Positions 39,689 through 49,160 of a stretch of DNA of 64,000 nt are shown piece after piece; the first letter of the stretch is position 1; each line of letters starts with the position of its first letter. Under the pieces are notes generated by a model. The model was not told the origin of the DNA and ran no database searches. It saw nothing but the letters and a program-made list of their open reading frames with translations. Source of the stretch: Gracilibacteraceae bacterium (GTDB lineage Bacteria > Bacillota > Desulfitobacteriia > Desulfitobacteriales > Syntrophobotulaceae); the NCBI GenBank assembly GCA_031266805.1, contig JAISAH010000120.1, forward strand, positions 22,784-86,783, given 5' to 3'. Position numbers and translations under genes: made by a program.

Positions 39689-40654
39689 TTATCGTTTTAG
39701 ATTTACAACTTCTTCCAGCATGCCGTCCACCACGTTGATGATCCGGGCGTTGGCCTGAAAACCCCGCTGCGTCATGATCATATCGGCGAACTCCTGAGAA
39801 ATATCCGTGCCGGACATCTCCAGACCGCCGGTCCGGAGGCTGCCCATATTATTGGTCCCCGTCTGATAGTACAGCGGTTCGCCCGTATTGCCGGAAGTCG
39901 TGTAATAGCTGTTGCCCACCATCTCCAGCCCTGCCGGGTTCGGCACCTGGGCCAGAGCGATCGCCATAAACCCGTCAGTCGCGGGGGTCGTGCCGCTGAT
40001 CGCCACAATATCGCCGGTGTCGGTAAAAGCATAAGTGATGCCGTCCGCGCCGACCGCGCTCACGACGCCGTCCGAGCCGATCTTGATATTGTTCAGCGGC
40101 ATGGCGGGATTACCATTCAGCGTCGCATAATCTATACGAATCGGCCGCAGCTCGGCATGCGTAAACGAGTTGTTGGCGCCGCTGCCGCCGCTGCCGGCGC
40201 TCGGAGTCGGAATACCGCAGACGAGTTGCCCGGTGATATCGACGAGCCAGCCCGCTTCGTCGAACTCAAACATGCCGACGCGCGAGTAATAGACCTGCCC
40301 TATATCCGTGGTGGAACCGGCCTGCAAAGAGCCGACGATAAAATAGCCCGTCCCGTTGATATAGCAGTCGCTGCCGATATTAGTCGTCGCGTAGCCGGTA
40401 TTGGCGTGGTTGGTGTCGACGCTGGCCACGGCGGCGCCGTAGCCGACCTGATAGGGGTTGATGCCGCCCAGACCGCCGGCCGCCGCGTTGGAGCCGCCGC
40501 CGGCGCTGATATTCTGGTAGAAAACGTCACGGAAAGTGGCCCGGCTGGTTTTATAGCCGTAAGTGTTCACATTGGCGATGTTATTGGCGATGACATCCAT
40601 CTTGGTCTGGTGAGCCTTCAGTCCGGAAACCGAAGTATATAACGCCCTTGACAT
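39689..40654 (-). CDS. flgE: Flagellar hook protein FlgE
   Basis: A 321-residue hook protein with an N-terminal MDVIANNIANVNTYGYK motif and C-terminal MIMTQRGFQANARIINVVDG motif. The middle is Gly/Ser/Ala/Asn-rich. It is short for a hook protein but longer than the rod proteins, and its place after flgD and before flbD supports FlgE. Confidence 0.93.
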   Translation of the reverse strand: MSRALYTSVSGLKAHQTKMDVIANNIANVNTYGYKTSRATFRDVFYQNISAGGGSNAAAGGLGGINPYQVGYGAAVASVDTNHANTGYATTNIGSDCYINGTGYFIVGSLQAGSTTDIGQVYYSRVGMFEFDEAGWLVDITGQLVCGIPTPSAGSGGSGANNSFTHAELRPIRIDYATLNGNPAMPLNNIKIGSDGVVSAVGADGITYAFTDTGDIVAISGTTPATDGFMAIALAQVPNPAGLEMVGNSYYTTSGNTGEPLYYQTGTNNMGSLRTGGLEMSGTDISQEFADMIMTQRGFQANARIINVVDGMLEEVVNLKR

Positions 40655-40682
40655 TTGATTTTACCTCACTTTCATCCGCCGC

Positions 40683-41138
40683 TCACGGCGCGGTTGTTTC
40701 TTCTTCCGGCTCCGGTTCCGGCGCCATACCGGAAGCGAAAACCTCCATGATTTGTTCCACGCCGTAAGCTTTGCCGTCCACATAGACCTGCGGCGCTCCG
40801 TTATAGAGGACCACTTTTTCCACGGCGCCCCTGGTGTTCACGAGCTGGCCGCTCGCGTCAAAATCGCTGACGATGACGTCTTTGCCCATAAAACCGAAAG
40901 CGTAAGAAGTCATGGTCATCGCGTTCATCTGATCCATAGCCTGGATCAAAGCCATTTGCGCCATCTGGTTCAAAAACTGGGTATCGTCTACCGGATTCAT
41001 CATATCCTGATTTTGCAATTGCGTCGCAAAAAGATAATAAAAATCATCCAGATCGAATGAACCCGTTGTTCCGGTATTCTGGGCCCGCGCGTTTGAAGCG
41101 CTTACGCTGTCAAGATCTACGGCGGTCGTAAACTCCAT
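40683..41138 (-). CDS. flgD: Hook assembly scaffold FlgD
   Basis: A 151-residue hook cap with the core FLNQMAQMALIQAMDQMN after DDFYYLFATQLQNQDMMNP, and FMGKDVIV later. It is of the short type that lacks much of the C-terminal Ig/tudor region. Start ATG at 41136-41138 with GGAGG eight bases upstream; the fliK stop lies just before. Confidence 0.94.
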   Translation of the reverse strand: MEFTTAVDLDSVSASNARAQNTGTTGSFDLDDFYYLFATQLQNQDMMNPVDDTQFLNQMAQMALIQAMDQMNAMTMTSYAFGFMGKDVIVSDFDASGQLVNTRGAVEKVVLYNGAPQVYVDGKAYGVEQIMEVFASGMAPEPEPEEETTAP

Positions 41139-41152
41139 TGGCTCCACCTCCG

Positions 41153-42301
41153 TCAAATACTGTAATCCAAGGCTCCGGCGGCCAGAACTTCTTCCGCGTC
41201 CGCTTCGTCGTCCGCTGCGCTAAGGCTCCCCGGCAGGCCGTTTTTTCCCTCCGGCTGCCGCTCGTCCCGATTTTGCCTTGATTCGCCGCCGCTGTAGGCG
41301 ACGTGGACATGTTCGGGCTGCAGTCCGTTTTGCGTCAGTATTTCCTTTAGTTCCGCCGTTTGGCTGGTGATGATTTGATGCGCGAGCGGATTGGCCGTTT
41401 CGATGCGCACGGCGGCGCGTCCCGCCTCAATAGTCAGTTTGACGGTCACGACGCCGAGATTTTCCGGCTGCAAAGTCATTTCAAACTGACGGATCCCTTC
41501 TTCCGCCATGACCGTGATCCTCTCCGCCGTCTGCTGAGCCAGGCGCGGACGGATCAAAGCCGCGGGGTCGCTGACCGTGACGGTTTCCGCCCCGGGGAGC
41601 GGCGCCGGCGGCCCGGCCTGATGCCCGGCCGGCGCCTCCCGAGGCGCCGGTTGCTCGAGCGGGAGCGGCGCCTGTTTTACCGCCGCCTCCGGCGGCGGTT
41701 CCCCGACCGGGCGGCCGGCGGCCGGTTCGGGGCCGGCGTCCGTCCGAGCCGTCAAAACAGGCGGCGCGGGTTTGGCTTCCGCGGGCGCCGGCTGCGCCGG
41801 AGCGAGCGCCACAGGCGGGGTGTCCGGCAGAGCCGCCGCGAGCGGCGCGGCCACCGGGGCGCTGCCCGGCGGCGAGCTGCCCTCCGCCGCCGGAGCCGTC
41901 GCCGCCGCTGTTTCCGGCAGCGCCGGCAGGGCCGCCGCCATCTCTGGCAGGCCAGGATTCGCGACCGGCTCCGCCAGCGCGGCGGGCTGGGCCGCCGTCA
42001 ATTCCGGCGGCGCCGCCAGATTGACCGGCGGCAAAACGATAATCGGGACCGGTCGCACGGCGACCACTTGAACGTTTTCCGCCGGCGGCGATTGGCCGTC
42101 CGCCGGCGCGCCGTCCTCTTCGGACTTGTCGGCGCTGCCCGCCCTGTCGGTCGGGCGCCCGACCGGCTCGCGCGCTTTCTCCGCCCGGTTGCCCAATAAC
42201 TCCGCGAAAGATTTTTCCGGTTTATTGCGCTCCGTGACCGCTCTGGGAGCCGCTGCCTGAGTCCCCGCGCTTTCTGTCGCTTGGGTGATCATCTGTTTCA
42301 T
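41153..42301 (-). CDS. fliK: Flagellar hook-length control protein FliK
   Basis: A 382-residue protein. Residues from about 60 to 250 are Ala/Pro-rich and probably disordered (ruler region). The C-terminal domain has EGIRQFEMTLQPENLGVVTV and VRIETANPLAHQII, the FliK core (LxPexLGxVxV). The start is ATG at 42299-42301, after AAAGGGGGACA; a longer reading runs into fliJ. Confidence 0.93.
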   Translation of the reverse strand: MKQMITQATESAGTQAAAPRAVTERNKPEKSFAELLGNRAEKAREPVGRPTDRAGSADKSEEDGAPADGQSPPAENVQVVAVRPVPIIVLPPVNLAAPPELTAAQPAALAEPVANPGLPEMAAALPALPETAAATAPAAEGSSPPGSAPVAAPLAAALPDTPPVALAPAQPAPAEAKPAPPVLTARTDAGPEPAAGRPVGEPPPEAAVKQAPLPLEQPAPREAPAGHQAGPPAPLPGAETVTVSDPAALIRPRLAQQTAERITVMAEEGIRQFEMTLQPENLGVVTVKLTIEAGRAAVRIETANPLAHQIITSQTAELKEILTQNGLQPEHVHVAYSGGESRQNRDERQPEGKNGLPGSLSAADDEADAEEVLAAGALDYSI

Positions 42302-42330
42302 TGTCCCCCTTTCCTGGATCTTCACTGGAT

Positions 42331-42777
42331 TCAGATACCTCCCGCAACGCGCCGAAACCCGATAAATTCTTCTACGGCGCGTTCCTCTTCCTTGCGGCTT
42401 TCCGCCTGATAAGCCAGCCACTCGTTTTCCCGCAATTTCTCCAATGCGGCTATCTCCACTTTCAGTTCGACGATTTTTTCTATCACATCATCCCTGTCTT
42501 TAAACAGAGCCATTTTCCTCTTTTGGATCTCTTGCAGCTGCCGGTATAACTGCCCGCGGTAATCGGCGTAACAGACCATCAGCCGCGGGTCGATCCCCTT
42601 AGCCTGTTCCTCGGCGTATTTACGGTCATTGGCCGCGCTGTGCCGGCGGTTTTCCTCCTCCGCCTCCTCCTGCCGGGCGATGGCGTCGTTCAGGCGGGCC
42701 AGTTCCGTCTGCGCGACGGACAAAAACTGCTCTTTCACCCGCAATACGGATTCCAGCGAAAAACTGAATTTTTTCAT
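42331..42777 (-). CDS. fliJ: Flagellar export chaperone FliJ
   Basis: A 148-residue all-helical coiled coil (KKFSFSLESVLRVKEQ start) that fits FliJ, the stalk-like subunit of the export ATPase. Located between fliI and fliK, its usual place. Confidence 0.9.
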   Translation of the reverse strand: MKKFSFSLESVLRVKEQFLSVAQTELARLNDAIARQEEAEEENRRHSAANDRKYAEEQAKGIDPRLMVCYADYRGQLYRQLQEIQKRKMALFKDRDDVIEKIVELKVEIAALEKLRENEWLAYQAESRKEEERAVEEFIGFRRVAGGI

Positions 42778-42796
42778 CGCTCCCTACCCTTCATGC

Positions 42797-44119
42797 TCAT
42801 CCCTCCAGCGCCTCGGCCATGAGCGCGAGAGTCTCATCATAGGTGAAACTCGCTTCTATCTCCTGCCGCAGGAAAGCGTTGAGTCGGTCGATGTAGCGCA
42901 AGGCCCTGTCCACACGCGGGTTGCTGCCTTTTTTGTAAGCGCCGATGGCGATGATGTCATAATTGGCGTAATACACCGCCAGAAGTTCGCGCATTTTCTG
43001 CGCCATGTCCAGCTGGTCCGCCGCCACGATATCGTTCATCAGGCGGGAAATGCTCATGCCGATGTCGATCGGGGGATAATGATTGCGCTGCGCCAGCGCG
43101 CGGGAAAGGATGATATGGCCGTCCAGGATGCCGCGCACCGTGTCGCTGATGGGTTCGTTCGTATCGTCCCCCTCGACGAGAACGGTGTAGATCCCCGTGA
43201 TCGAGCCGCTGGTAAAATTTCCGCTGCGCTCCAAGAGTTTCGGCAGATCCGCGTAAATGGAGGGCGGATATCCGCGCGACACCGGCGGTTCTCCGACCGC
43301 GAGCCCTATTTCCCTCTGCGCCATGGCAAAGCGCGTCAGCGAATCCATCATCAGCAGCACATCCCGGCCTTCCTCCTGGAAATATTCGGCAATAGCCGTG
43401 GCCACCACCGCGCATTTGGAGCGCATCATGGCCGGCTGATCCGAGGTCGCCACTACGAGGACCGATTTGCGCATACCGTCCTCGCCCAAGTCTTTGCCGA
43501 TAAAATCCAGCACTTCCCGGCCCCGCTCGCCTACCAGGGCGATGACGTTGACGTCGGCGGAAATATTGCGGGCGATCATCCCCATCAGCGTACTCTTGCC
43601 GATGCCGCTGCCGGAAAAAATCCCCATCCTCTGTCCCTTGCCTATCGTGAGCAAACTGTCGATAGCCTTGACGCCAAAAGTCAGCTTATCCGTGATGCGC
43701 GGCCGCGCCAGCGGATTGGCGTAATGACGCTCCGCTGGCTGCATATGAAATTCCCCGGCCAACGGCCCCTTGCCGTCGATCACCTGGCCCACCCCGTTCA
43801 CGATCCGGCCTTTCAGACCTTCCCCCACCGGGATCCGCAGCTTGCCGCCCAGATTTTCCACACTGCTGCCCAGCCCGATCCCTTTCACATCGTCATAAGG
43901 CATGAGCAAGATCCGGTTTTCCTGGATCCCGACCACCTCGGCCATCACGCCTTCTTCCTCGCCCAGAACACGCAAACGGCACACGTCGCCCATGCGCGCT
44001 TCCGGTCCGATGGACTGGATCAACAGGCCGGCGACCCGATCCACCACTCCCATGTATTTGAACGAGTCGTAATTTTTCAGTTTTTGCCGGTAACGCGGCA
44101 AGGTGCTGGTCGCCATCAT
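42797..44119 (-). CDS. fliI: Flagellar export ATPase FliI
   Basis: A 440-residue F1-like ATPase with Walker A FSGSGIGKSTLMG, Walker B VLLMMDSLTRFAMAQRE and GEPPVSRGYPPSIYADLP. Forms a hexamer at the export gate. Overlaps fliH by four bases. Two ATG codons in a row are possible starts. Confidence 0.97.
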   Translation of the reverse strand: MMATSTLPRYRQKLKNYDSFKYMGVVDRVAGLLIQSIGPEARMGDVCRLRVLGEEEGVMAEVVGIQENRILLMPYDDVKGIGLGSSVENLGGKLRIPVGEGLKGRIVNGVGQVIDGKGPLAGEFHMQPAERHYANPLARPRITDKLTFGVKAIDSLLTIGKGQRMGIFSGSGIGKSTLMGMIARNISADVNVIALVGERGREVLDFIGKDLGEDGMRKSVLVVATSDQPAMMRSKCAVVATAIAEYFQEEGRDVLLMMDSLTRFAMAQREIGLAVGEPPVSRGYPPSIYADLPKLLERSGNFTSGSITGIYTVLVEGDDTNEPISDTVRGILDGHIILSRALAQRNHYPPIDIGMSISRLMNDIVAADQLDMAQKMRELLAVYYANYDIIAIGAYKKGSNPRVDRALRYIDRLNAFLRQEIEASFTYDETLALMAEALEG

Positions 44120-44883
44120 GACACCTGCTCTTCCAGTAATCGGGATATTTGCTGTAATTGCACGCCGGGAGTGACGTCTACCGCCCCGGCGTTCGTTTCC
44201 ACGATACAGGCCGCGGGCGGCAATTCCTTCAGCAGACGGATCTTGACAAACTTATTGCCCGCCGTAACGCGCTCCGCCAGCTTTTTTTCCACCCGCGCCG
44301 CCAATTCCTCGTCCTCGGCCGAGAAACAGACGTCGACCCAGTCATAATCGCGGAAAGCGCGCAGGGCTTCGTCTATCATGCCAAAATAAATATCGCGGTC
44401 GACGGCGATCTCACGGCCGACGATCTTCTCCGCCACTTCCAGCGCCAGATATTTCAAATCATCGAGACTTTCGCTCAAATGCCGCTCCCATTCGTTTTCC
44501 AGCGCGGAAAAAGCTTCCGTCAGCGCCGTCGCGATTTCCCGCTGCGACTCGCGCGCCTCTTTATATCCTTTGGCGTAGCCCGCGTCATACCCTTCGGCGT
44601 AGCCCCGCTCCCGCGCGGATTTTTCCGCTTCGGCCAAAAGCCGTTCGCGCTCCTGCGCCGCCGCCGCCAAGGTCTTATGGGCGGAATCCATCGCTTCCTG
44701 CTTGATCCGCCCGGCCTGCTGGCGAGCCTCCATGATCAGCTGGCGGGAAAAAGCCATCGCTTCTGTTTCTCTTTCGTCCGTCTCCGCGATTTCTAAACTG
44801 GGCTTAAATATTTCCGGGTCCAGCTCGTAGCTCTCACCCAGGTTTACATAACCGGATTTAATGACATTAGCCAACAATATCAT
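44116..44883 (-). CDS. fliH: Flagellar export regulator FliH
   Basis: A 255-residue protein with a long central helix (about 45-130) containing GYAEGYDAGYAKGYKEA (the GxxxG-type repeat of FliH) and a C-terminal ATP-synthase-delta-like domain (VAEKIVGREIAVDRDIYF). Binds FliI. Its first 17 bases overlap the end of fliG. Confidence 0.94.
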   Translation of the reverse strand: MILLANVIKSGYVNLGESYELDPEIFKPSLEIAETDERETEAMAFSRQLIMEARQQAGRIKQEAMDSAHKTLAAAAQERERLLAEAEKSARERGYAEGYDAGYAKGYKEARESQREIATALTEAFSALENEWERHLSESLDDLKYLALEVAEKIVGREIAVDRDIYFGMIDEALRAFRDYDWVDVCFSAEDEELAARVEKKLAERVTAGNKFVKIRLLKELPPAACIVETNAGAVDVTPGVQLQQISRLLEEQVS

Positions 44884-45886
44884 CTCCCCCGCCCTTGGCG
44901 ATGGTAATTTGTCCCTGCTCTTCCAATTGACGGAATATGGCGACGATCTTCTGCTGCGCCTCTTCCATTTCTCTCATGCGCACGACCGTGTCTTCCATAT
45001 CGGAACGCACCGTCTCGCTCATACGCTTGGACAGATTCGAGAAGAATACTTCCTGCACCTCCGGCGAAGCCCCTTTGAGCGCGCGGGACAGATCGGCGGC
45101 GTCGATTTCGCGCAGTGCCCGCTGAATATCACGCGGCTGCAAATTGATGATATCCTCGAACACAAACATGCGCTTGCGGATCTCTTCCGTCAGTTTGGCG
45201 TCTTTTTTGGCCAGTTCGTCGAAAATGTATTTCTCGCTGCCCCGGTCCATATCGTTCATGATCTCCGCGATATAATCCACGCCGCCCAACTCGGTGAAAT
45301 CAGTGGAGACGATAGATGAGAATTTGCGTTCCAGCGTTTTTTCCACTTCTTTGATCACTTCCGGCGAAGTGCGGTCCATTTTGGCGATGCGTTCCACCAC
45401 TTCGATCTTGGTCGTGTTGGGCAGCTCGGCTAGGATGGTGGAAGCCTGATCGGAACGCGCGTAGGAAAGTATGAGGGCGATCGTCTGCGGATGCTCGTTC
45501 TGAATGATGGCCATGAGGTTTTTGTAATCCGCTTTGCGGATAAATTCAAAAGCTTTGGTATGCAATGATTTCGTCACCTTTTCCAAAAACTGCGTGGCCA
45601 TCGGCGCGCCGAAAGCTTTTTCCAAGACCTCCCGCGCGTAGTCCAGTCCGCCTTCGGCGATGATCTGCTGGGCAAGGCAAATGCCGTAAAAATCCTGCAA
45701 AATATTTTCAAATGTCTCGGCGGAAAGGTTTTTCAACCGGGCGATCTCATAGGTGACCTGTTCCACCTCGTTTTCCCGCAGGTTTTTATAAATGCTCGAC
45801 GCCGTTTCCGCGCCAAGGGAGATCATGACGGCCGCGGCTTTTTGCGAGCCGGAAAGTCCCATATATTCTTTATTCATGACCGCCAT
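44867..45886 (-). CDS. fliG: Flagellar switch protein FliG
   Basis: A 339-residue switch protein with the middle-domain EHPQTIALILSYARSDQA motif and the torque helix region (LQPRDIQRALREIDAADLSR, KGASPEVQEVFFSNLSKR). The start ATG at 45884-45886 has GGAG upstream and overlaps the fliF stop region closely. Confidence 0.97.
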   Translation of the reverse strand: MAVMNKEYMGLSGSQKAAAVMISLGAETASSIYKNLRENEVEQVTYEIARLKNLSAETFENILQDFYGICLAQQIIAEGGLDYAREVLEKAFGAPMATQFLEKVTKSLHTKAFEFIRKADYKNLMAIIQNEHPQTIALILSYARSDQASTILAELPNTTKIEVVERIAKMDRTSPEVIKEVEKTLERKFSSIVSTDFTELGGVDYIAEIMNDMDRGSEKYIFDELAKKDAKLTEEIRKRMFVFEDIINLQPRDIQRALREIDAADLSRALKGASPEVQEVFFSNLSKRMSETVRSDMEDTVVRMREMEEAQQKIVAIFRQLEEQGQITIAKGGGDDIVG

Positions 45887-45887
45887 G

Positions 45888-47432
45888 TCACTCGTCTCCT
45901 TTCATCCAGCTCCGGATAAGCTGAGCCGCGATTTCCGGATGTTCGTCGGCAAAACTCTTGATTTGCCGCGAAAGTTTCTGCTGCTGGCTTTCTTCCGGAA
46001 TCGGGATCTCCGTCTCGGCGCGCGTCCGGGCCGCTTCTTCTTCCTGCGCCGCCCGTTCGAATTCTTCCATAGTCCGGCGCTGTCTCCGCCTGATGATGAG
46101 GATGGCGATAATAACGGCGACTATGAGGAAAGCGGCTGCGGCTGCGGCGGCGATCCACCAGTTAGTGCGCAGATATTCCACCGCGGATGGCGCCGGCGGC
46201 GGCGTCGAGTATTCCCGCATCATGATGAACACGTCGTCTTCCGGCACGTTCGCCGTGCGGGCGACCAAAGATGTGAGTTCCACCCGGTCGATCTCGGTCA
46301 GCACGTCTGAGAAAATGACCACGCTGACGCCGATGCTCTCGATCACCACGTCGGAACGTTCTACCTGCTCCTTGCGCTCATTGACATAATAGTCATAGTC
46401 GTATTTATTGACGAAATAGCCGCCTTCTTCCCCATTCATCAATTCCTCATAGGTAGGCACATCCGCGTTCGTCTCCGCGCCCGGCGCGCCGGAGGCCAGT
46501 ATCTCTTGGTTCCGGCCTTCCAGATAATGTTCCTCGCCGGCAGTCACGCCGGTGGTGCTGTCTTCGTTCATCGGCGTATAAGTAACGGACTGCACGACGC
46601 CGGCGTCGGTGCTGACGCGCGAAGTAGCCACTACTGTGGCATATCCCTCGCCGAGCAAAGGCCGGAGGATATCGCGCACTTTAGTTTCAATTGTCGTGTC
46701 GATCTGTTTTTCTATTTCCATTTTATCCGTAGCCCGGCCGCTGACGCTGTCGGCGCTGGCGCCCATCTCGTTGCCGCTGACGCTGTTGATCACGGCGACA
46801 TCCTCTTTACTCATGCCCTGCACGCCTTTGGCCACCAACTGCTTGATGCCGTTCACCTGAGCGGCCGTCAGATCCTCGCTTCCCAGCATGGTCACGAGTA
46901 CGCTGGCGGAAGCCGGGGTCTGCGAACTCGTCAAAACGGACGAGCCGGCCGTATTTTCCGATATAGTCACAACCGCGTCCGTCACGCCGCTGATCGTGCG
47001 CACAGCCTGCTGCATCCGCTCCTGCAGCTGAAAAAGCCGGTAGGCGCGCCGATCGGAATCCGTGGTCATCGCTCCGACATTATTGATATAAATATCATAA
47101 CTGAACCCGCTCTTAGGATAACCTTCCGTCGCCAGGCTCATTTTAAGGGCTGCTTCTTGATTTTTCGGAACGAGGATCGCGCCGCCGGATTCCATTTTGG
47201 CGCTGACGCCCATTTCCTGCAGGCGCGACAATATCTCCGACGATTCGGCCGAGCTTAAGTTTGTGAATAAATTAACATAAGGCTGGTAATTCAGGAAAAT
47301 CACCAAGGCGACGACGAGGGCCATAAAGATACCGGCCGCGATCAGGAGGCGCCGGCGGCGTTTGCTTTCCAGTGCCTGCCACCAAGAGAGTACGGGTTGC
47401 AAGTATTTGTCTCTCAGGTTTTTGAAATTCAT
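45888..47432 (-). CDS. fliF: Flagellar MS-ring protein FliF
   Basis: A 514-residue protein with an N-terminal membrane helix (about 29-47), ring-building motifs (AALKMSLATEGYPKSGFSYD, RAYRLFQLQERMQQAVRTI, ATDKMEIEKQIDTTIETKV), a second helix near 430-455 and a FliG-binding tail at the C-terminus ending PEIAAQLIRSWM. It is the base on which the flagellum assembles. Confidence 0.97.
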   Translation of the reverse strand: MNFKNLRDKYLQPVLSWWQALESKRRRRLLIAAGIFMALVVALVIFLNYQPYVNLFTNLSSAESSEILSRLQEMGVSAKMESGGAILVPKNQEAALKMSLATEGYPKSGFSYDIYINNVGAMTTDSDRRAYRLFQLQERMQQAVRTISGVTDAVVTISENTAGSSVLTSSQTPASASVLVTMLGSEDLTAAQVNGIKQLVAKGVQGMSKEDVAVINSVSGNEMGASADSVSGRATDKMEIEKQIDTTIETKVRDILRPLLGEGYATVVATSRVSTDAGVVQSVTYTPMNEDSTTGVTAGEEHYLEGRNQEILASGAPGAETNADVPTYEELMNGEEGGYFVNKYDYDYYVNERKEQVERSDVVIESIGVSVVIFSDVLTEIDRVELTSLVARTANVPEDDVFIMMREYSTPPPAPSAVEYLRTNWWIAAAAAAAFLIVAVIIAILIIRRRQRRTMEEFERAAQEEEAARTRAETEIPIPEESQQQKLSRQIKSFADEHPEIAAQLIRSWMKGDE

Positions 47433-47443
47433 GCTCTCTCCAA

Positions 47444-47764
47444 TCAGGTACCCATCCGCATGATCTCGGAATAAGCGTCATGGGCTTTATTGCGGAGCTG
47501 GACAAACAATTGCAAAGCCAGATCTGCCTTGACTGACGCTATGGTCAGCGCGTGCAGCTGATCAGCGTCGCCGCTCGCGGCGGCCAGCGCCGCCGCTTCC
47601 TCAATGGCGTTCGTCGTGTCAACAGCCTCGACCAATCCCCGAAAAATATCGGCAAAGGGCGTCTGCCCCTCCGCGCCCGCGGCGGACGTCCGCCGGTCCG
47701 GTGCCGCGCCGGCAAACTGTTCCAGAGGGTTGATGAAATTTTGACTCAAAAAAACTTCATTCAT
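47444..47764 (-). CDS. fliE: Flagellar MS-ring/rod adaptor FliE
   Basis: A 106-residue protein with PFADIFRGLVEAVDTTN and the C-terminal ALTIASVKADLALQLFVQLR followed by AYSEIMRM, the FliE pattern. It joins the MS ring to the rod and lies between flgC and fliF. Confidence 0.95.
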   Translation of the reverse strand: MNEVFLSQNFINPLEQFAGAAPDRRTSAAGAEGQTPFADIFRGLVEAVDTTNAIEEAAALAAASGDADQLHALTIASVKADLALQLFVQLRNKAHDAYSEIMRMGT

Positions 47765-47799
47765 ACATTCATCCTCGTTTCAGCCGCGGGTTCGCCGCG

Positions 47800-48234
47800 T
47801 TATTTGCCTATTTGCAGGGCCTGGGAAGCCATGGTTTTGATGATGTTGACCGCGGTGATATCCGCCTGATAAGCCCGCGTCGCCGAGAGCATGTCGCTCA
47901 TTTCCTTCACTTTGTCCACATTGGGCATCCAGACATAGCCGTTTTCATCCGCGTCCGGATGCTCCGGGTCAAAAACCGGTTTGAGCGGGCGCTCATCCTC
48001 GATCACCGCCGCCACCTTCACGCCGGGCGTCGATTCCCCCAAGGCCCGGCCCAGATAAGAGCCGAAATGCCCGCCTCGTTTTTCCTGAAAAATCGTTATT
48101 TTGCGCCTATAAGGCGTGCCGGCTTCTGTGCGGGTGATTTCCGCGTTGACCAAATTTTGCGTCAATACGTCGATACGGGTTTTCTGCGCGGTCAGTCCGG
48201 ATCCGGCGATGTCCAGAGAACTCAAAAAAGCCAC
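47800..48234 (-). CDS. flgC: Proximal rod protein FlgC
   Basis: A 144-residue rod protein with SLDIAGSGLTAQKTRIDVLT at the start and a C-terminal VDKVKEMSDMLSATRAYQAD helix. It is the second gene of the operon. Confidence 0.95.
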   Translation of the reverse strand: MAFLSSLDIAGSGLTAQKTRIDVLTQNLVNAEITRTEAGTPYRRKITIFQEKRGGHFGSYLGRALGESTPGVKVAAVIEDERPLKPVFDPEHPDADENGYVWMPNVDKVKEMSDMLSATRAYQADITAVNIIKTMASQALQIGK

Positions 48235-48237
48235 TCT

Positions 48238-48630
48238 TTATCCTCTCCCTTCCGTAATGGCGTAACGCAGCCGGGCCATGCCGTCGCTGAGCAAACGCTG
48301 TAAATACTGATACTGCGTCAGCGTATCCGTCATCTCCAGAAACTCCTGGTCAAGCTCCACATTGTTACCGTCCACATTCACATTGGTGGTCTTGTCCTCA
48401 TATACGCGCGGCTGCAGTTCGCTTATAGCCAGCATCTTGTCTCCGCGCGAATCCGCCGCGCTCATGGCGCTGACATGCCGCCGCAGCTCCTCCTCGAAAT
48501 CGACCACCTTCCGCTTGTAGCCCGGCGTCGTAGCGTTAGCGATATTTTCCGACTGTACGCGCGCCCGCTGCCACAGAGCATCCATGGTTTTTTCCATCAC
48601 TAAATGAGACGGATTGTCCAAAAAATTCAT
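48238..48630 (-). CDS. flgB: Proximal rod protein FlgB
   Basis: A 130-residue rod protein with RVQSENIANATTPGYKRKVV near the start and VELDQEFLEMTDTLTQYQYL near the end. It is the first gene of the 26-gene flagellar operon (48,630 down to 28,091). I could not find a convincing sigma-A or sigma-28 promoter just upstream. Confidence 0.95.
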   Translation of the reverse strand: MNFLDNPSHLVMEKTMDALWQRARVQSENIANATTPGYKRKVVDFEEELRRHVSAMSAADSRGDKMLAISELQPRVYEDKTTNVNVDGNNVELDQEFLEMTDTLTQYQYLQRLLSDGMARLRYAITEGRG

Positions 48631-48758
48631 GTGCGCCCACTGCCTTTCCGTAATTGTTATTATTTAGGACATAATATGAATTTTATATTTTTTGAATCCA
48701 TTCCCCGCCTATCGCTTCATTTCACCTGCAAAAATACGATGTATATAAGGCAGATGTA

Positions 48759-48877
48759 TTGATCCCCGAATCGTATATATTATAAAGCTTAAGAATTTAT
48801 TCGCCTTATTCTAAGATAAGGTGTGTTGCTAAAGTGTTGCCGCTTCGCTACCAAAGTGGTAATGCGGTGCTTTTTTT
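48759..48877 (+). ncRNA. Candidate small RNA or attenuated leader
   Basis: The 530-base gap between flgB and the small gene at 49,161 has no convincing gene. Within it, TTGATC (48759-48764) and TATAAA (48781-48786) form a promoter-like pair 16 bases apart. The predicted transcript has a CCTTAT-6-ATAAGG hairpin (48804-48821) and a second hairpin (CCGC...TACCA-AAG-TGGTA..GCGG) followed by seven T (48871-48877). It matches no RNA family I know. The second hairpin could also be just a terminator. Confidence 0.35.
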
Positions 48878-49160
48878 ATTATTAATTATAAAAAAAGCGC
48901 TATTTTTTTGCTTATTCGCCCTCAGCCGATCTCGGTCTCAATCGCTTCGGCGTTCCGAGCGTCCGCCGCTCAAGAACAGTATAATATAGAAACACGAATG
49001 TCCATAGCAAATTATGCTTGCAGGAATGGACGGCGGCCAAAGCGAAATTGAATAATACTAAAAAATATCCGCGCCTATCCGCGGGTAAAGGGTGGACAAA
49101 CAGGGCGGAGTCAGGTATGATAATAAGAGAGAAGAATCCCCGGAGAAGAGGAGGACGGTT

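Noticed and set aside
41360..42199. Long Arg-rich reading frame opposite fliK
   Set aside because: Mirror of the GC-rich Ala/Pro region of FliK, a common artefact of such composition.
48631..48760. Sigma-A or sigma-28 promoter for flgB
   Set aside because: Several AT-rich -10-like hexamers occur but none has a convincing partner at the right distance on the minus strand.
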